From contig JAHDVF020000671.1 in the NCBI GenBank assembly GCA_022606425.2, positions 1 through 64,000 of the forward strand: a stretch of DNA of 64,000 bases. The letters run 5' to 3'. This document shows, in pieces, positions 61,706-64,000 of the stretch. The notes beneath the pieces are model-generated. The model was not told the DNA's origin. It saw only the letters and a program-made list of their open reading frames with translations, and searched no databases. Made by a program: the position numbers and the translations under genes. Source of the stretch: Lepidostoma basale (lineage: Eukaryota > Arthropoda > Insecta > Trichoptera > Lepidostomatidae). Each line of letters begins with the position of its first letter. Position 1 is the first letter of the stretch.

Positions 61706-62320
61706 TACTTATAGTTTTGCATAGTATGGTACTTTTTAAAACAATCTCCAGGATGGAAACCAGGTTTTTTGAGAATAGGTCTCAAAAAACCACAATGTTT
61801 CCCGTCTTCCCCCTGGAATCTTTCTGTTAATGCACACAGTACAGTCTTTAGAACCTTTGTCCAGTTTCGCAATGGAGTGGGGCTTGTACTTTAATCTACA
61901 TCACGTATCACGCGAAGCTCACGCCATTTTAGGTTATGTGAATTTGCAAAGATTATTTTATGTTTATAAGGATTAATTGTATCTCAATAGAGACGAAGAT
62001 GTAAATTGTTTTGCCGATTTCTCCCTGCTAACGACCACCACGTCTGACAATTTTTTGGAACTTGTATATACTCGTATGTTACTATGTTAAAACACTTCAC
62101 ATTTTTAGGTCAATCTACACTAGCGCCATCTATTAAGATTATTTGTAAACATTAAGCAGAAAATCTTTATTAATGCAATGTGAAAGGCTAACGCACTTAT
62201 CACACTGCTAGACAATCTCCAATTTTTATGCTTTTAACTTGGACCAGTTTTTTATACAATTTGTTTTTTGAATGTATACAAATACTGGATTTTACCGATT
62301 GCGGGTTAATCATTTTTAAG
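61706..62320. other. Unassigned, with a short dispersed repeat
   Basis: 61973-62007 matches 46406-46440. No gene supported. Confidence 0.4.
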
Positions 62321-62321
62321 G

Positions 62322-62577
62322 AATTGCAATGGGCGGGTCACGTAGCCAGAAACCCAGATGAAAAATGGACAAGAAGACTGCTGACTTGGAGACCATAGAC
62401 GGCGAAGAGAAGTGCAGGGCGACCGCAACTACGGTGGAGGGATGATCTAAACAGACACGTCGGAGTAACCTGGATGCAGTCTGCACAGGACAAAATGACA
62501 TGGAAGCAAATGGAGGAGGCATTTGTCCAGGAGTGGACGGGAATAGGCTGAGGAAGAAGAAGAAGAAGAAGAAGAAC
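62322..62577 (+). mobile_element. LINE F 3' end with (GAA)n tail
   Basis: ELQWAGHVARNPDEKWTRRL, AGRPQLRWRDDLNRHVGVTW and MQSAQDKMTWKQMEEAFVQE, then WTGIG and GAAGAAGAAGAAG at 62556-62575. It is 5'-truncated. Confidence 0.75.
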
Positions 62578-63525
62578 CCGCAATGGGTAAAAACCAGTAT
62601 TTGTCTACAAGTATTTGTATACATTAAAAAAACAGATTATTTTATAGTAAAATAAAAAGGGAAAACAGTCAAAATCTTATTAAAACGTAAAATTAAATGT
62701 TTTTTTAACGAATAATCACAAGAAAGTCAAGTTTTGCGCGCGAAAATACACCGCGCGCGCAAGTTATCTTGTCGGCCGCCAGCCGACAACTGAGTTGTAG
62801 CGTAGAGTTCATTCACAAATTGAAGATCTCGTATCGATGTACGAGTATGAGTGCGGTGATAGTTTTTGCAATATGATTGGTTGCCGAATCAAATGAGCCG
62901 CGCGGCGTCAGTACGTTCCGAGACATGGAGAGAACCCCACGTATTTGGCATTCTTTGGTATCTCGTAAACTCGGTGATTCGAAAAATACTCGTTTTGCAG
63001 GAGTATTTTCGAACTATTGTTTTTATTATTGATTAATCCTATACGGACTGAGTCAGCTCTATCAATTTTTAATACATAAGCCAGAAAGAAATTTTATAAA
63101 ATACTAGATATAAACACCTGCAAGGATCAAATATTGTAATAATAAAAACCAATAAAGGAAAAAAAGTATCATTATTATTATTAGTCTCACCCTTAGTCGC
63201 TTTTCCAAGTAAAAAATAAAAAGCAAATTATAATTTTAATGTACTAAATTTTGATAATTATTACAATTAAGCCGATAGCATTTTTGTTAATAATAAAAAT
63301 AACATGTTTATTTATTTAAATGTTTGAATATACGATTGAACTTTTTTTTGGTTTTCCAATCATAAAAAAATTAAATAAAAATAGCGTCTAGATTTTTTGT
63401 TAACGCACCGTCATTCATACAATTGCAAACGATCTCTCTGTCGTGAACGGACTCTACATATAGCGATGTCGGCTGGCATTCGACAAAGGAGTGATAAGGG
63501 TTAAAAGTAACTCATATATACTCAC
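62578..63525. other. Intron sequence with a CpG-rich hairpin patch
   Basis: 62733-62800 contains TTGCGCGCG...CGCGCGCAA and GTCGGC...GCCGAC inverted repeats in otherwise AT-rich DNA. No coding frame. Confidence 0.5.
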
Positions 63526-63702
63526 GACATTCTGCGATGAATACACAGTTTCCATCAAGATCTCTCTTGAAATTTTGTTTACAAACGCAGGATGGTGCAC
63601 ACGTGTCGGGTACTGCGCACTTGAAAAGTTTTCCGATATCTTCACACTTCTCAGAAGGGCAAGGGTTGTAGCACGGGTTTAATACCTGGTTTTCACCACA
63701 GT
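63526..63702 (-). CDS. TIL domain exon (most upstream in window)
   Basis: Bounded by TAATTTCTAG before 63702 and GTGAGT after 63526; 177 bp, phase 1-1. It encodes DCGENQVLNPCYNPCPSEKC, EDIGKLFKCAVPDTCAPSCV and CKQNFKRDLDGNCVFIAECR. Ten cysteines with classic TIL spacing (CxxxCPxxC, C-V-C, GNCVFIAEC). It has no initiator methionine or signal peptide, so earlier exons must lie beyond 64000. It begins the run of TIL modules that continues leftward to the stop codon at 41406. Confidence 0.92.
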
Positions 63703-63749
63703 CTAGAAATTACACATATCAAGCGTGAATACAAGATACATAATACAAC

Positions 63750-63830
63750 AAAAACAACAAATGGCAGGCATAGAGAATAGACCGCCACACTACTCGATTC
63801 TGACACAAGTCACACACATCCCAAAGTAAA
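63750..63830 (-). mobile_element. LINE A2 terminal scrap
   Basis: ACAAAAACAACAAATGGCAG and CCGCCACACTACTCGATTCT match the antisense of the LINE A2 end (tail and RSILSAYP region), strongly decayed. Confidence 0.45.
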
Positions 63831-64000
63831 ACGAAATATATTGGACTGTCAGAAAGAAAAACACATTGTTGCCACTACACAAAATTACATGGACACTGAA
63901 TTCTCTCCAGACCATGCCAAGCGAATATAAACTCTAAAGATTGAGACTCAAAGCCTCGATTATTAAGGTCTTTATTCGCCTGTACTACGAAAATTTTCCA

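Overview
The window is AT-rich eukaryotic DNA, most likely from an arthropod and probably an insect. The signs are non-LTR retrotransposons with short-repeat tails, tRNA-derived SINEs, piggyBac, mariner and hAT DNA transposons, Penelope-like relics, and a host gene built of trypsin-inhibitor-like (TIL) cysteine-rich exons with GT-AG introns. The species cannot be named from the sequence alone.

Host gene. One multi-exon gene lies on the minus strand between 63702 and 41406. Six exons can be read directly with splice sites: 63702-63526, 57477-57286, 51661-51473, 47385-47215, 46048-45950 and a terminal exon 41605-41406 ending in TAA. All internal exons are phase 1-1. Four carry one complete 10-cysteine TIL domain, one is a 5-cysteine short version, and the terminal exon has 11 cysteines. 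The 5' part of the gene, including any signal peptide, lies beyond the right edge. The likely product is a secreted protein of tandem TIL domains (protease inhibitor or zonadhesin-like).

Everything else that can be recognised is mobile DNA. Positions 1-41 kb are an intergenic mosaic of 5'-truncated LINE pieces. The commonest is called LINE A here; it has more than 30 fragments and two tail types, (GTTA)n and (GTT)n. Mixed in are LINE C, D, D', F, G and H fragments, CR1-like 3' ends, a tail-sharing SINE-like family (B), two tRNA-derived SINE families (T1, T2), mariner remnants, a TTAA MITE and solo-LTR-like pieces. Positions 41-64 kb hold the TIL introns, which are packed with the same elements, several of them within 10-60 bp of an exon. 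The 43.5-44.4 kb stretch is almost pure simple sequence, including two long (AT)n blocks.

Nested insertions allow dating by order. A pseudogenised piggyBac (48031-50956) sits at a TTAA inside a TTAA MITE, and an uninterrupted MITE at 26538-27323 shows the empty site. A mariner is split by LINE A, LINE A is split by a mariner MITE and by a SINE, LINE D is split by LINE D', LINE D' is split by a SINE, a CR1 copy is split by a 1.55-kb TIR element, and a hAT element with a perfect 8-bp duplication is split by LINE H.

The most interesting signal is not protein coding. The window is sprinkled with minimal type I hammerhead-ribozyme-like motifs: CTGANGA, a 3-5 bp stem II, GAAA, then a palindromic stem III such as ACATGT, ACTAGT, ACAGCTGT or ACCGGT. 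Several are arranged as inverted pairs that form long palindromes, as expected for terminal repeats of Penelope-like elements. Penelope-type C-terminal coding relics are also present (43.1 and 46.1 kb). The copies at 8571-8614, 11724-11765 and 31875-31913 keep a complete core with a paired helix I.
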